DNA of 64,000 nt, from contig JAVBPA010000030.1 in assembly GCA_031549925.1 (NCBI GenBank), positions 57,074 through 121,073 of the forward strand, given 5' to 3'. Origin of the DNA: JAVBPA01 sp031549925 (GTDB lineage: Bacteria > Bacillota > Clostridia > Oscillospirales > CAG-272). Within the stretch, counting starts at the first letter, position 1. The number at the start of each line of letters is the position of its first letter. Below the pieces are notes generated by a model, which was not told where the DNA came from, searched no databases, and saw only the letters and a list, made by a program, of their open reading frames with translations. Shown in pieces: positions 46,766 through 55,253 of this stretch. Position numbers and translations under genes: made by a program.

Positions 46766-47671
46766 ATGAAGATGGAATTATCAGATAAAATTAATGCTGT
46801 TACCAAAATGCAAAAATATATTGAAAATCATTTAAATGAAGAAATAACATTGGAAGATTTGAGTCAAGTATCCGGTTATAGTAAATATTACGCAATTCGT
46901 ATATATAAAACCCTGACAGGCAAAACACCTTTTGAATCTATTCGTGGATTACGTTTGACAAAAGCTGCACAAATTCTTTGGGATTCCGAAGAAAAAATTA
47001 TTGATGTGGCTTTGGATAACGGATTTGAATCTCACGATGGTTTTACTCGGGCATTCATCAGGCAATTTGATATTACTCCACAAAAATATAAACGGGAAAT
47101 TCCGGCAGTTAAATATTTTATCCAATATCCCATCGAATCTTACTATGCTTTGAAAGAAGGTTTTAAAATTATGGAAAATGAAAAAGTATCTAAAATCGTT
47201 ACTGTTACCGCTGTTGAACGTCCGGCGCGTAAATTGATTTTTTTACGGCATATAAACGCGACAGATTATTTTTCCGCTTGTGAAGAAGTCGGCTGCGAAT
47301 GGGAAGGTTATTTTAGAAGTATTCCCGAAGCATATGAAACTGGAGCGGGGGGAAGATTGCCTATTAATTTAATTAAATCCGGAACAAGCGGTAACGCATT
47401 TTTTGTTGAAGTTCCGCTGGATTACAGCAAACCGCTTATTAATGGATATGAAATTGCCGAATTACCTTCCTGCACATATCTTTATTTTAATGGAATACCT
47501 TATGAAGATCAAAATGATTTTTGCATTGCAATAGAAATTGTAAATGAAGCTATTAATAATTATCCGTTTGAAAAATTTGGGTGGAAAAGATCCGATAAAG
47601 CTCCGGTTCTTGGAATGGGTGCGGAAGTTCAAACCGGAGCCAGAACTGCTGTTCCTGTGGAAAAAATATAA
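46766..47671 (+). CDS. AraC-family regulator with GyrI-like effector domain
   Basis: 301 residues: a Rob/SoxS-type pair of HTH motifs (about 15-110; LEDLSQVSGYSKYYAIRIYK and IIDVALDNGFESHDGFTRAF) followed by a GyrI-like small-molecule binding domain (145-301). Such fusions often control efflux or detoxification genes. GAGG nine bases before the ATG is the ribosome binding site. A paralogue with the same layout follows at 47752. Confidence 0.88.
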   Translation: MKMELSDKINAVTKMQKYIENHLNEEITLEDLSQVSGYSKYYAIRIYKTLTGKTPFESIRGLRLTKAAQILWDSEEKIIDVALDNGFESHDGFTRAFIRQFDITPQKYKREIPAVKYFIQYPIESYYALKEGFKIMENEKVSKIVTVTAVERPARKLIFLRHINATDYFSACEEVGCEWEGYFRSIPEAYETGAGGRLPINLIKSGTSGNAFFVEVPLDYSKPLINGYEIAELPSCTYLYFNGIPYEDQNDFCIAIEIVNEAINNYPFEKFGWKRSDKAPVLGMGAEVQTGARTAVPVEKI

Positions 47672-47751
47672 TCCTGCATAATTTTACAAAAAAAATCGGA
47701 TAACAATTATATTAGTCTGCTATAATGATTACAGAAAGGAAGGGGTGCAAT

Positions 47752-48642
47752 ATGAATAAAGGAAAACCGGATATTATAAATCAATTAAATCTTGCAATGT
47801 CATATATTGAAGAGCATATAGAAGATAATATAATTATTTCAAAAGTGGCAAGCGTTACAGCTTATTCTCCTTATCATTTCGGAAGATTGTTTTATTATAT
47901 CGCAGATATGCCTCTGTCCGAATATATCCGCAGACGGAAATTATCGCTAGCTGCGGTGAAATTGCAAAAAGGGAACGATAAAATCATAGATCTTGCGGTT
48001 TTATATGGATATGATAACGCGGATAGTTTCAGTCGGGCTTTTATGAAACAACACGGTGTTAATCCATCGAACGCCAGAAAACCGGGTGTAAATTTTATAT
48101 TGTTCCCGCCTCTGACTTTTCAAATTAAAATCAAAGGGGTGCAGGCTATGAATTGGCGAATTGAAGAACGGGAAGCATTTGAGATTTTCGGTATTGAAAG
48201 AATTTTTAAAGATGATGAAACTGATAAAATACCGGATTTTTGGAAAGAATGTCATGTAAGTGGCAAATATGAAAAATTGATCGGTGACAGTAATAATGTA
48301 AGCGGAGCGTTCGGTTTAGGTTCTTGTATAATACACGCTATCTGCGGACATATAAATCCCGTAGAAGAAAATTTATTTCCGTATATGATATTTGCTTTGA
48401 AAACAGATAAAGCGAAAACTGAAGGTTATAAAATATTTACGGTACCAAAATCAACATGGGCTGTTTTCAGAGCTTCTGTTGACCACTCCGGTTCGAATTA
48501 TCAATGCCAAATTCCGTCTTTGTTTCAGCGTGCGTACAGCGAATGGCTGCCATCATCAGGGTATGAAAAAGATATCGCACCCGATATGGAAATATATGGT
48601 GAAGACTTTGATGAAGTTTGGATTCCGGTAAAAAGAATTTAA
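47752..48642 (+). CDS. Second AraC-GyrI-like regulator
   Basis: 296 residues from ATG 47752, chosen for GGAAGGGGTG just upstream over a start nine codons earlier. HTH region 12-115 (VASVTAYSPYHFGRLFYYIA, IIDLAVLYGYDNADSFSRAF), GyrI-like domain 135-296 ending in the typical MEIYGEDFDEVWIPVK. Tandem duplication with the previous gene is likely. It lies directly before the FAD-Rieske gene, a possible target. Confidence 0.88.
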   Translation: MNKGKPDIINQLNLAMSYIEEHIEDNIIISKVASVTAYSPYHFGRLFYYIADMPLSEYIRRRKLSLAAVKLQKGNDKIIDLAVLYGYDNADSFSRAFMKQHGVNPSNARKPGVNFILFPPLTFQIKIKGVQAMNWRIEEREAFEIFGIERIFKDDETDKIPDFWKECHVSGKYEKLIGDSNNVSGAFGLGSCIIHAICGHINPVEENLFPYMIFALKTDKAKTEGYKIFTVPKSTWAVFRASVDHSGSNYQCQIPSLFQRAYSEWLPSSGYEKDIAPDMEIYGEDFDEVWIPVKRI

Positions 48643-48730
48643 ATAAATAATAATCGGCACTTTTTTATATTTCGATTACAGTTTTGAATGTTTTTATAAG
48701 TTTGTTTATTTGTTTAATTAATTTAATTAT

Positions 48731-48775
48731 AAAATCACCCTTGAAGGTAAATACTAAAAGAGGGTGATTTTTTTG
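48731..48775 (+). promoter_or_regulatory. Hairpin covering the ribosome binding site of the FAD-Rieske gene
   Basis: AAAATCACCCT (48731-48741) is perfectly complementary to AGGGTGATTTT (48761-48771), an 11-base stem. The 3-prime arm holds the AGGGTG ribosome binding site of the TTG start at 48773, and the stem runs into T. It could act as a terminator for read-through, or hide the start site until something opens it. Confidence 0.6.
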
Positions 48776-50071
48776 AATTCATTATGGAAATATAATATAG
48801 AAAAAAAACAATTTAGTAGTCTAAACAAAGATATTAAAACAGACATACTCATTATCGGCGGAGGGATGGCAGGAATATTATGCGCGTATTTTTTGCATCA
48901 GTCAGGAGCGGATTATGTTCTTGTAGAAGGAAACAGTATAGGTAACGGAATCACAGGCAATACCACAGCCAAAATAACATCACAGCATGGATTGATATAT
49001 ACAAGGCTTCTGAAAGAAACAGGAAAAGAAAAAGCCGGAAAATACCTAAAAGCAAACGAACTTGCTCTTTTAAAATATTCAGAATTATCTGAAAAAATTG
49101 ATTGTGATTTTGAGAGGAAAAATGCGTTTGTATATTCATTGAACGATAGAAAAGCTATAGAAAAAGAAGTTTCATCTTTAGAAAAACTCAATTTTCACGC
49201 AAAATTCAAAGAAAGTGTTGCTCTGCCATTTAAAATAGCGGGAGCGGTTGAATTTAAAACTCAAGCGCAATTCAATCCGATGAAGTTTATCACAAAAATA
49301 TCGGAAAATTTGAATATATACGAATATACTTATGTAAAAGAACTTAACGGAACTACAGCAATAACAGATAACGGTAAAATAAAAGCAAATAAAATAATAG
49401 TAGCAACTCATTTCCCTTTTATCAATAAACAAGGAAGTTATTTCTTGAAAATGTATCAGCACCGATCATATGTTATCGCTCTTGAAAATGCACCTGATGT
49501 AGGAGGAATGTATCTTGAAGAAGTAAAAAACGGATTATCTTTCAGAAACTATAATAATATGCTGATAATTGGCGGAGGAGATCACAAAACAGGCAAAGCA
49601 GGGGGAAATTGGGAGGTTTTACGAAGCTTTGCGAAAAACACCTATTCCAATGCAAAAGAATTATTTCACTGGGCAGTTCAAGACTGCGAAACACTTGACG
49701 GAATACCGTATATAGGTAAATATTCAAAATCAACAAAAGGACTTTATGTAGCTACAGGGTTTAACAAGTGGGGCATGACATCTTCAATGGTTGCGGCTAT
49801 GATTCTTACTGATATGATAATTGATAAAAAAAATGAGTTTGCTGATGTGTTTTCTCCCTCGAGGAATATGATGAAACCGCAATTATTTTTAAATGGATTA
49901 AACGCCGTTGTAAATCTTTTTACACCAAGTACCAAAAGATGTCCTCATATGGGTTGTGCATTGAAATGGAATAAAGCGGAGCGGACTTGGGATTGCCCAT
50001 GTCACGGTTCAAGATTCGAAGAAAGCGGTAAACTTATTGATAATCCCGCAACGGGAGATTTGAAAAAATGA
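48773..50071 (+). CDS. FAD-dependent oxidoreductase with C-terminal Rieske domain
   Basis: 432 residues from TTG 48773 behind AGAGGGTG (a GTG at 48764 lies inside that site). DAO-type FAD domain: GGGMAG (29-34), then TGNTTAKITSQHG and GGGDHKTGKAGG near 270; C-terminal Rieske [2Fe-2S] site with CPHMGC (C390, H392) and CPCH (C408, H411). Relatives are soluble oxidoreductases of unknown substrate. Overlaps the tocopherol-cyclase-like gene by ATGA, suggesting a shared pathway. Confidence 0.88.
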   Translation: MNSLWKYNIEKKQFSSLNKDIKTDILIIGGGMAGILCAYFLHQSGADYVLVEGNSIGNGITGNTTAKITSQHGLIYTRLLKETGKEKAGKYLKANELALLKYSELSEKIDCDFERKNAFVYSLNDRKAIEKEVSSLEKLNFHAKFKESVALPFKIAGAVEFKTQAQFNPMKFITKISENLNIYEYTYVKELNGTTAITDNGKIKANKIIVATHFPFINKQGSYFLKMYQHRSYVIALENAPDVGGMYLEEVKNGLSFRNYNNMLIIGGGDHKTGKAGGNWEVLRSFAKNTYSNAKELFHWAVQDCETLDGIPYIGKYSKSTKGLYVATGFNKWGMTSSMVAAMILTDMIIDKKNEFADVFSPSRNMMKPQLFLNGLNAVVNLFTPSTKRCPHMGCALKWNKAERTWDCPCHGSRFEESGKLIDNPATGDLKK

Positions 50072-50898
50072 AGGAATATTTCAGAGGATATTATTTCAAG
50101 CATCAAAAAGGCAATCATACAATTTCATTCATAGCGGGAATTTCATCAAAAACCAGTTTTATTCAAGTGATAACCGAAAAATCATCATATAAATTTATAT
50201 ATAGAAAAGACGAATATAATGAACAAAATAAAATCATCACAATAAAAGGATGTAAATTTTCTCCCGATGAAATTAAAATAGATATAGAAACCGCTGAAAT
50301 AAGAATAACAGGTAAAATCAAATACGAAAATTTAATTCCGCTGAAATCAAACATTATGGGTATATTTAAATATTTTCCTATGCAGTGCAAGCATGAAATA
50401 ATTAGTATGCGTCATACACTGGATGGTTATTTTACAATAAACAATGAAAAGATTGATTTCAGCGGAGGGACAGGATATATCGAAGGGGATAACGGAATAT
50501 CTTTCCCCAAGCGTTATTGCTGGATTCAATGCAATGATTTTATAGCGAATTGTTCAGTATTCGCTTCGGTTGCGGAGATACCATTTGCAAGCTTTCATTT
50601 CAATGGATGTATTGCTGTTGTTTGGTATGAAGGTCATGAGTATCGTTTTGCCACTTATAACGGAGTAAAAATATTGAAATGCAGCAAAATAAGACTTATA
50701 CTCAGACAAGGAGATTATTTGCTTGATATATCTCTGCCCGGAAACATAGGGTATGAGTTGCTTGCACCCGAAAAAGGCAATATGTCGCGTATAATCAAAG
50801 AATGTGTATCATGCAGAGCGAGATTTCGTTTTTGGAATAAGGGGATATTGATTTTAGATGAAACAAGTAATCACGCAAGCTATGAATTTACTTCATGA
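50068..50898 (+). CDS. Tocopherol cyclase-like family protein
   Basis: 276 residues. The segment GGTGYIEGDNGISFPKRYCW and the following IQCNDF match the conserved core of the tocopherol cyclase family (GxGYxExDxGxxFPxxxxWxQ). Firmicutes do not make tocopherol, so the bacterial members probably act on another lipid or isoprenoid-like molecule. Translationally coupled to the FAD-Rieske gene. It is convergent with the next gene, one base apart. Confidence 0.8.
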   Translation: MKEYFRGYYFKHQKGNHTISFIAGISSKTSFIQVITEKSSYKFIYRKDEYNEQNKIITIKGCKFSPDEIKIDIETAEIRITGKIKYENLIPLKSNIMGIFKYFPMQCKHEIISMRHTLDGYFTINNEKIDFSGGTGYIEGDNGISFPKRYCWIQCNDFIANCSVFASVAEIPFASFHFNGCIAVVWYEGHEYRFATYNGVKILKCSKIRLILRQGDYLLDISLPGNIGYELLAPEKGNMSRIIKECVSCRARFRFWNKGILILDETSNHASYEFTS

Positions 50899-50899
50899 T

Positions 50900-52939
50900 T
50901 TAATTTTTCATTTTTTCTTCAAGTTCTTCCGCAGTGTGCAAAGGCATACCGCATTTTTTATTTTCACATAAATATGCTGATGTTTTTTTATTTTTTGATA
51001 TATAATTTTTATAAAATTCAAAATGCTCCGAAATTTCTTTGTTTGCGTATGAAACCACAGTGAACGGCGAATATATCGAATTTACAACATTCAACATTTC
51101 AGTGAATGTATTGTTTTTTTCTCCCGAAAAGACAATTTCACATGAAAACATTTCAAGATTAATTATTCCGCATAAAGTAAAAGTATACCCATAAGGAATA
51201 TTTGAAATCGAGCTTCCGAAAAAGCGTATGATTTCAATTGCCATATTTTCAAGATTATTATCTCCGCAAAGACGCGAAAGTTTTATAAAATTGTTTATAC
51301 TGACACTGTTTGCGGATGGAATCGCACCGTCAAATATTTCTCTGGGACGGATAATGAGTTGTTCGCTTTTTTTGCTGTTCAGGTATAAAGCTCCGTTTTC
51401 CCAAAAATTTTCGATAAGAATTGCATTATACTTGTAAGCTTTTGCAAGATAAATTTCGTTTAGTGTACTTTCATACAATTCTATTAGTCCCCAAATAAGA
51501 AAAGCATAATCATCGGCAATGGCATCAAATTTAGCTTCTCCTTCACGGTACCTTGCATACAGATTTCCGTTTTCATCCGTCATATTTTCAAATATAAATT
51601 TAACGGCTTTTTCAGCAATTTTAATATAATTATCATTGTTCAAAACCCGTCCGCCGTGTGCAAACGCGGTTATCATAAGTCCATTCCATGATGTGAGTAT
51701 TTTATCGTCACGCAGTGGATGTATGCGTTTTTCTCTGTATGCAAACAATTTTCTTTTGCAATCAATAAAAAAATTATCTGTATTTAAATTTTCAAATTGA
51801 TTATCCGAAATTAGATTTAATATATTCGAATTTTCGAAATTTCCCTCATTCGTCACATTGTATTCAGCGCAAAACTTCCGGCTGTCATCTGAACCTAAGA
51901 TTTTTATTATTTCTTCTTTTGTAAAAACATAAAACTTTCCTTCAACCCCTTCGGAATCAGCATCTTCCGCACTGAAAAAAGCTCCGTTTTCAGACATCAT
52001 ATCTCTGGTTAGGTACGTAAATATTTCATCTGCGACATTTTTATATAATGATTTTTTAGTACACTGGAAAGCTTCGCAGTATGCAATTGCAAGCAAGGCA
52101 TTGTCATAAAGCATTTTTTCAAAATGAGGTACAAGCCATTTTCTATCTGTAGAATAACGGCAAAAACCAAACCCTATGTGATCATAAATTCCGCCTTTGT
52201 ACATACATTGAAGAGTTTTTTCAGCCATAGCGAGAGCATCTGTGTTTTTAGTACATTGGTAATACCTCAGGAGAAACAAAAGATTATGCGGTGACGGGAA
52301 TTTAGGTGATGTACCGAATCCTCCGTATTTAAAATCGTATTGTTTTTTTAATTGATTAAAGCATTTTTCAATAGTTTCTTTATAATTTATATCTTTTGGT
52401 ATTTGTACCTTTTGAATTTGTTCCATTATATTAATGGTTTTTTCAAAAAGCTCCACTCTGTTATTTTTCCATATATGTGCGATTTGTTCAAGAATTGTTG
52501 TAAAACCTGTTCCGTATCTTCCGTCATTTTTCGGAAAATATGTTCCGGCAAAAATCGGATTTTTATCAAAATCGATAAATACTGACATAGGCCAACCGCC
52601 CGAACCTGTCATCATTTGTGTGACATTCATATATACGGCATCAATATCAGGACGTTCCTCTCTGTCGACTTTAATGGCTATATAATTTTTATTTAGCAAT
52701 TCTGCTACATCATAATCTTCAAAAGATTCTTTTTCCATTACATGACACCAATGGCAAGTACATAAAAGCAACCATTGTCAGCTATACCCAATCGAAAGAA
52801 ATATCGGTTTATCTTCAGTTTTTGCTTTGACAAACGCTTCATCACACCATGGAAACCAATCCACAGGATTGTACGCGTGCTGAAGCAGATAAGGAGATTT
52901 TTCATTTATCAATCGGTTGGGTATTTTTGTAGTAGTCAC
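50900..52939 (-). pseudogene. YyaL/DUF255 thioredoxin-domain protein, broken by one in-frame TGA
   Basis: The frame opens with GTG at 52939 behind GAAAGGTGG and reads the family N-terminus (NRLINEKSPYLLQHAYNPVDW, interrupted by one residue limits of quoting, then PIFLSIGYS). A TGA follows at 52780-52778. After six more codons the reading frame rejoins the family at TCHWCHVM and continues undamaged for 600 residues (thioredoxin-like domain, then the glycosidase-like alpha-toroid). Relatives read GYSTCHWCHVM, so a 21-base insertion carrying the stop is the only lesson visible. The downstream part could be made only from a TTG inside the insertion with no ribosome binding site. Confidence 0.85.
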
Positions 52940-53168
52940 AGGGCAACACCACCTTTCTATAATAATCTGCTATTATTTTTTATGATTTTACTGTAATTAT
53001 ACATTTGATAAATTTTTTCTTTTTTTATGTTATGATATGTTATATACTGCAAATTTATATAATCAATATAAAAATATACAAAGAATATTTTTTCTTTTTG
53101 AAACAAAAGAAATTTTTTACTGTGGTTTTTATCATAAAATCGTAAAAATAATTATAGTATTATATAAA
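52940..53168. other. AT-rich intergenic region before the broken YyaL gene
   Basis: About 230 bases of AT-rich sequence carrying, on the minus strand, the leader of the broken gene. I see no further gene. Confidence 0.5.
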
Positions 53169-53207
53169 TTAAAAAAGTACATTAAGGAAATGGCATCCTG
53201 ATGTACT
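53169..53207 (-). terminator. Terminator of the Nudix gene
   Basis: On the minus strand AGTACATCAGGA (53207-53196) pairs with TCCTTAATGTACT (53188-53176) with small mismatches, followed by six T. Confidence 0.8.
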
Positions 53208-53236
53208 CATAAAAATATATTAAAATGATGTAAAAT

Positions 53237-53728
53237 TTATTCAACTTCCCGATATACAAAATGCTGAACACCTTCATTATACCGATTCATTAAATATTTG
53301 ATATTAGTCGGGTATACTTCAAGTTTTCCAAGACTTTCAATAGATTTCCAGTAAAATTCAATTTTGAAATCCCGTCCTTCAATGTGTTCGTTTCCCAAAA
53401 AAACATCATCAAAAGTTATCTGAGATTCATTTTTTAAAATAATATCATAAAATAAACAAATTTGATGGCAGGGCTTATCATTCCAGGGGAAAAAAATTTC
53501 TGCAACCCATTTCAATTCACGAACTGTAATGTCCGCTCCGATTTCTTCTTTAAATTCACGTTCTAAAGTTTGAGCGTTTGTTTCTCCAAACCCGACATGA
53601 CCGCCGGGTATAGCATATCCGGTTTCAGTTAGAGGTTTTTGAAGCAGGATTTTATTGTCGTGTAATAAAATTCCAGCGACTCTATAGCTGAATATATAAT
53701 CATTACTGTGAAACAAAATGTCATTCAT
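53237..53728 (-). CDS. Nudix hydrolase
   Basis: A 163-residue pyrophosphohydrolase with an intact Nudix box: G43, E49, then REFKEEIG (57-64). Substrates of this family are nucleoside diphosphates linked to another moiety; the specific one is unknown. GGAGG ribosome binding site. It lies behind two GNAT genes in the same direction and may belong to their unit. Confidence 0.92.
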   Translation of the reverse strand: MNDILFHSNDYIFSYRVAGILLHDNKILLQKPLTETGYAIPGGHVGFGETNAQTLEREFKEEIGADITVRELKWVAEIFFPWNDKPCHQICLFYDIILKNESQITFDDVFLGNEHIEGRDFKIEFYWKSIESLGKLEVYPTNIKYLMNRYNEGVQHFVYREVE

Positions 53729-53876
53729 TTAATTAATCCTCCATATATGATGGATCGTTTAACTTTTGTATAATATTTTTACCATTTTCGTTTATTGAAA
53801 AAAAAAGAAACTCCTCCGGGTAAACCGGTATATTTAAATTCTTGTATTCATTGCCATGGTGTAATTTTGTTTTATA

Positions 53877-54380
53877 TTACAAATTTCGCTTCATTCTGAT
53901 ACAGTTTAAAGTTTTGCCGAAGTTTTGTTCTCTTGTTTTTCCATCAGGAACAAAACCGCATTTTTCGTAAAACTTTTCAGCATTGTGATTGCTTTCCAAT
54001 AACCAAACAATAACGGTTTTCATATTAAGATCCCGAGCTTTGGAAAAAACGAATTCCATCGCTTTTGTTCCTATCCCTTGACGAAAATATTCCGGAAGCA
54101 AATAAAGACCTTTTAATTCATATGTTTCTTTATTGGCATCTTCGTCTCTTGACACACCCATACCTATAAATCCGACAATTATTCCGCCTTTTTTTATAAT
54201 ATACTCAGTTGTATTTACTCCTTCTAATATTTTTTTCCAAAGGGCTTTTCTTCCGGAGTTTTTTTCGCGGATATATTCATCCGGAATTATGTCTTTATAA
54301 GCAGCTTCCCATGAACGCATATGAACCGTAGCTATATCCGGGGCATCTGTAAATACGGCGAGTTGAATTGTAATATCCAT
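53877..54380 (-). CDS. GNAT family N-acetyltransferase
   Basis: 167 residues. The acetyl-CoA binding motif A is LKGLYLLPEYFRQGIGTKAM (R/Q-x-x-G-x-G/A form QGIGTK), followed by the NHNAEKFYEKCGFVPDG terminal motif. Substrate unknown. Start ATG shares a base with the stop of the preceding GNAT gene (TAATG), with AAGGAGG upstream. Confidence 0.9.
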   Translation of the reverse strand: MDITIQLAVFTDAPDIATVHMRSWEAAYKDIIPDEYIREKNSGRKALWKKILEGVNTTEYIIKKGGIIVGFIGMGVSRDEDANKETYELKGLYLLPEYFRQGIGTKAMEFVFSKARDLNMKTVIVWLLESNHNAEKFYEKCGFVPDGKTREQNFGKTLNCIRMKRNL

Positions 54381-54811
54381 TATAAAACCTCCTTTGTAAG
54401 TTGCATATCCATACCAGAACCTCTATTTTCACGCGGACGGGAAACAAATCCAAATTTTTTATAAAATTCTTCTTTTCCGATTGCTGCCATGAGATCAACT
54501 GTAATGTTCCAACCGGGTTTTATTTGGTTTTTCAAATATGATATAATTTGTTCTATCATGTGTTTACCAATACCTTTGCCTTGATATTCGGGTAAAACAA
54601 GTACATCCTTTATCAATGCAGCATAACCGCCATCCCAAATAACCCTTGCAAATCCGACTGTTTTACCGCTTTCAATAGCTGCTATAACAAATGAACTTCC
54701 ATCCAATCCGGCTTGAGCTTGTTCCGGATTAATTAACATCCATCCCGCAGATAAACGCAGGGAGTTGTAATCCTCTACAGATATTTTGTTTATATATTCG
54801 ATGCTCATAAT
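54380..54811 (-). CDS. GNAT family N-acetyltransferase
   Basis: 143 residues from ATG 54811, behind GAAAGGTTG; the longer frame starting at 54871 would read through the leader hairpin. Motif A is DVLVLPEYQGKGIGKHM; the C-terminal EEFYKKFGFVSRP is typical. First gene of the leftward arm of a divergent cluster. Confidence 0.9.
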   Translation of the reverse strand: MMSIEYINKISVEDYNSLRLSAGWMLINPEQAQAGLDGSSFVIAAIESGKTVGFARVIWDGGYAALIKDVLVLPEYQGKGIGKHMIEQIISYLKNQIKPGWNITVDLMAAIGKEEFYKKFGFVSRPRENRGSGMDMQLTKEVL

Positions 54812-54842
54812 TGCAACCTTTCTTTTATAATCTAAATCTCCA

Positions 54843-54890
54843 GTAAAAAAATAAACGGGGAACTTTTTCAAAAAAATAAAAATTCCCGTA
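54843..54890 (-). terminator. Leader terminator/attenuator of the leftward GNAT operon
   Basis: On the minus strand ACGGGAATTTTT and AAAAAGTTCCCCGT (one bulge each) form a long stem, followed by TTTATTTTTTT. It lies between the promoter at 54932-54961 and the first start codon, so transcription must pass it to express the genes. Confidence 0.65.
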
Positions 54891-54931
54891 ATTTTAATAT
54901 TATGATGATTTTTTTTATTAATATTCCAAAT

Positions 54932-54961
54932 ATTTTACCAAATAAAAGAGGTTGTTGTCAA
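54932..54961 (-). promoter_or_regulatory. Promoter of the leftward GNAT operon
   Basis: On the minus strand TTGACA (54961-54956), 18-base spacer, TAAAAT (54937-54932). Confidence 0.7.
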
Positions 54962-54992
54962 CCTTTAATTGCAAAAGTTCACAAATTAACTC

Positions 54993-55021
54993 TTGACTTT
55001 TTATTTATATTATGCTAGAGT
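54993..55021 (+). promoter_or_regulatory. Promoter of the rightward methyltransferase-GNAT operon
   Basis: TTGACT (54993-54998), 17-base spacer and TAGAGT (55016-55021) with an extended TG one base before. Only about 30 bases separate it from the leftward promoter. Confidence 0.6.
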
Positions 55022-55055
55022 TATCGGAAATTCTTGTGAAAGCAGTTATTTGACT

Positions 55056-55160
55056 ATGTTAATAATAGAGTTTTTTAATTCGTATAATAAAAATAGCAAG
55101 CCTGCGTTTGATTATCATAAATCACAGGCTTTAGTCCGTATTTATTTTTATAAGAATTAA
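55056..55160 (+). CDS. 34-residue leader peptide
   Basis: An ATG-started frame of 34 codons in the leader of the methyltransferase operon, ending in KSQALVRIYFYKN. Its coding region contains hairpin 1 (AAGCCTG 55098-55104 with CAGGCTT 55124-55130), so ribosome position would decide the fold. No strong ribosome binding site is seen. From memory, leader peptides with similar ends precede some Firmicute resistance genes; I cannot confirm this here. Confidence 0.5.
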   Translation: MLIIEFFNSYNKNSKPAFDYHKSQALVRIYFYKN

Positions 55161-55191
55161 TAACATAGTAATAATCTTATAGAATTATAAA

Positions 55192-55228
55192 CGGCTAAGG
55201 TAAAAAGAAAACCTTAGCCGTTTTTGAT
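55192..55228 (+). terminator. Leader terminator/attenuator of the methyltransferase operon
   Basis: CGGCTAAGGT (55192-55201) pairs with ACCTTAGCCG (55211-55220), then TTTTT. It stands 26 bases before the first start codon. The 5-prime arm can instead pair with CTTTAGTCCG (55129-55138), an antiterminator that competes with hairpin 1. Confidence 0.8.
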
Positions 55229-55253
55229 TTTCAGGGAAGGAAAGAAAAAGATA

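Noticed and set aside
52778..52780. Possibility that the in-frame TGA of the YyaL-like gene encodes selenocysteine
   Set aside because: The TGA sits in a seven-codon insertion that relatives lack, not at a position of a conserved cysteine, and I see no SECIS-like stem directly after it.
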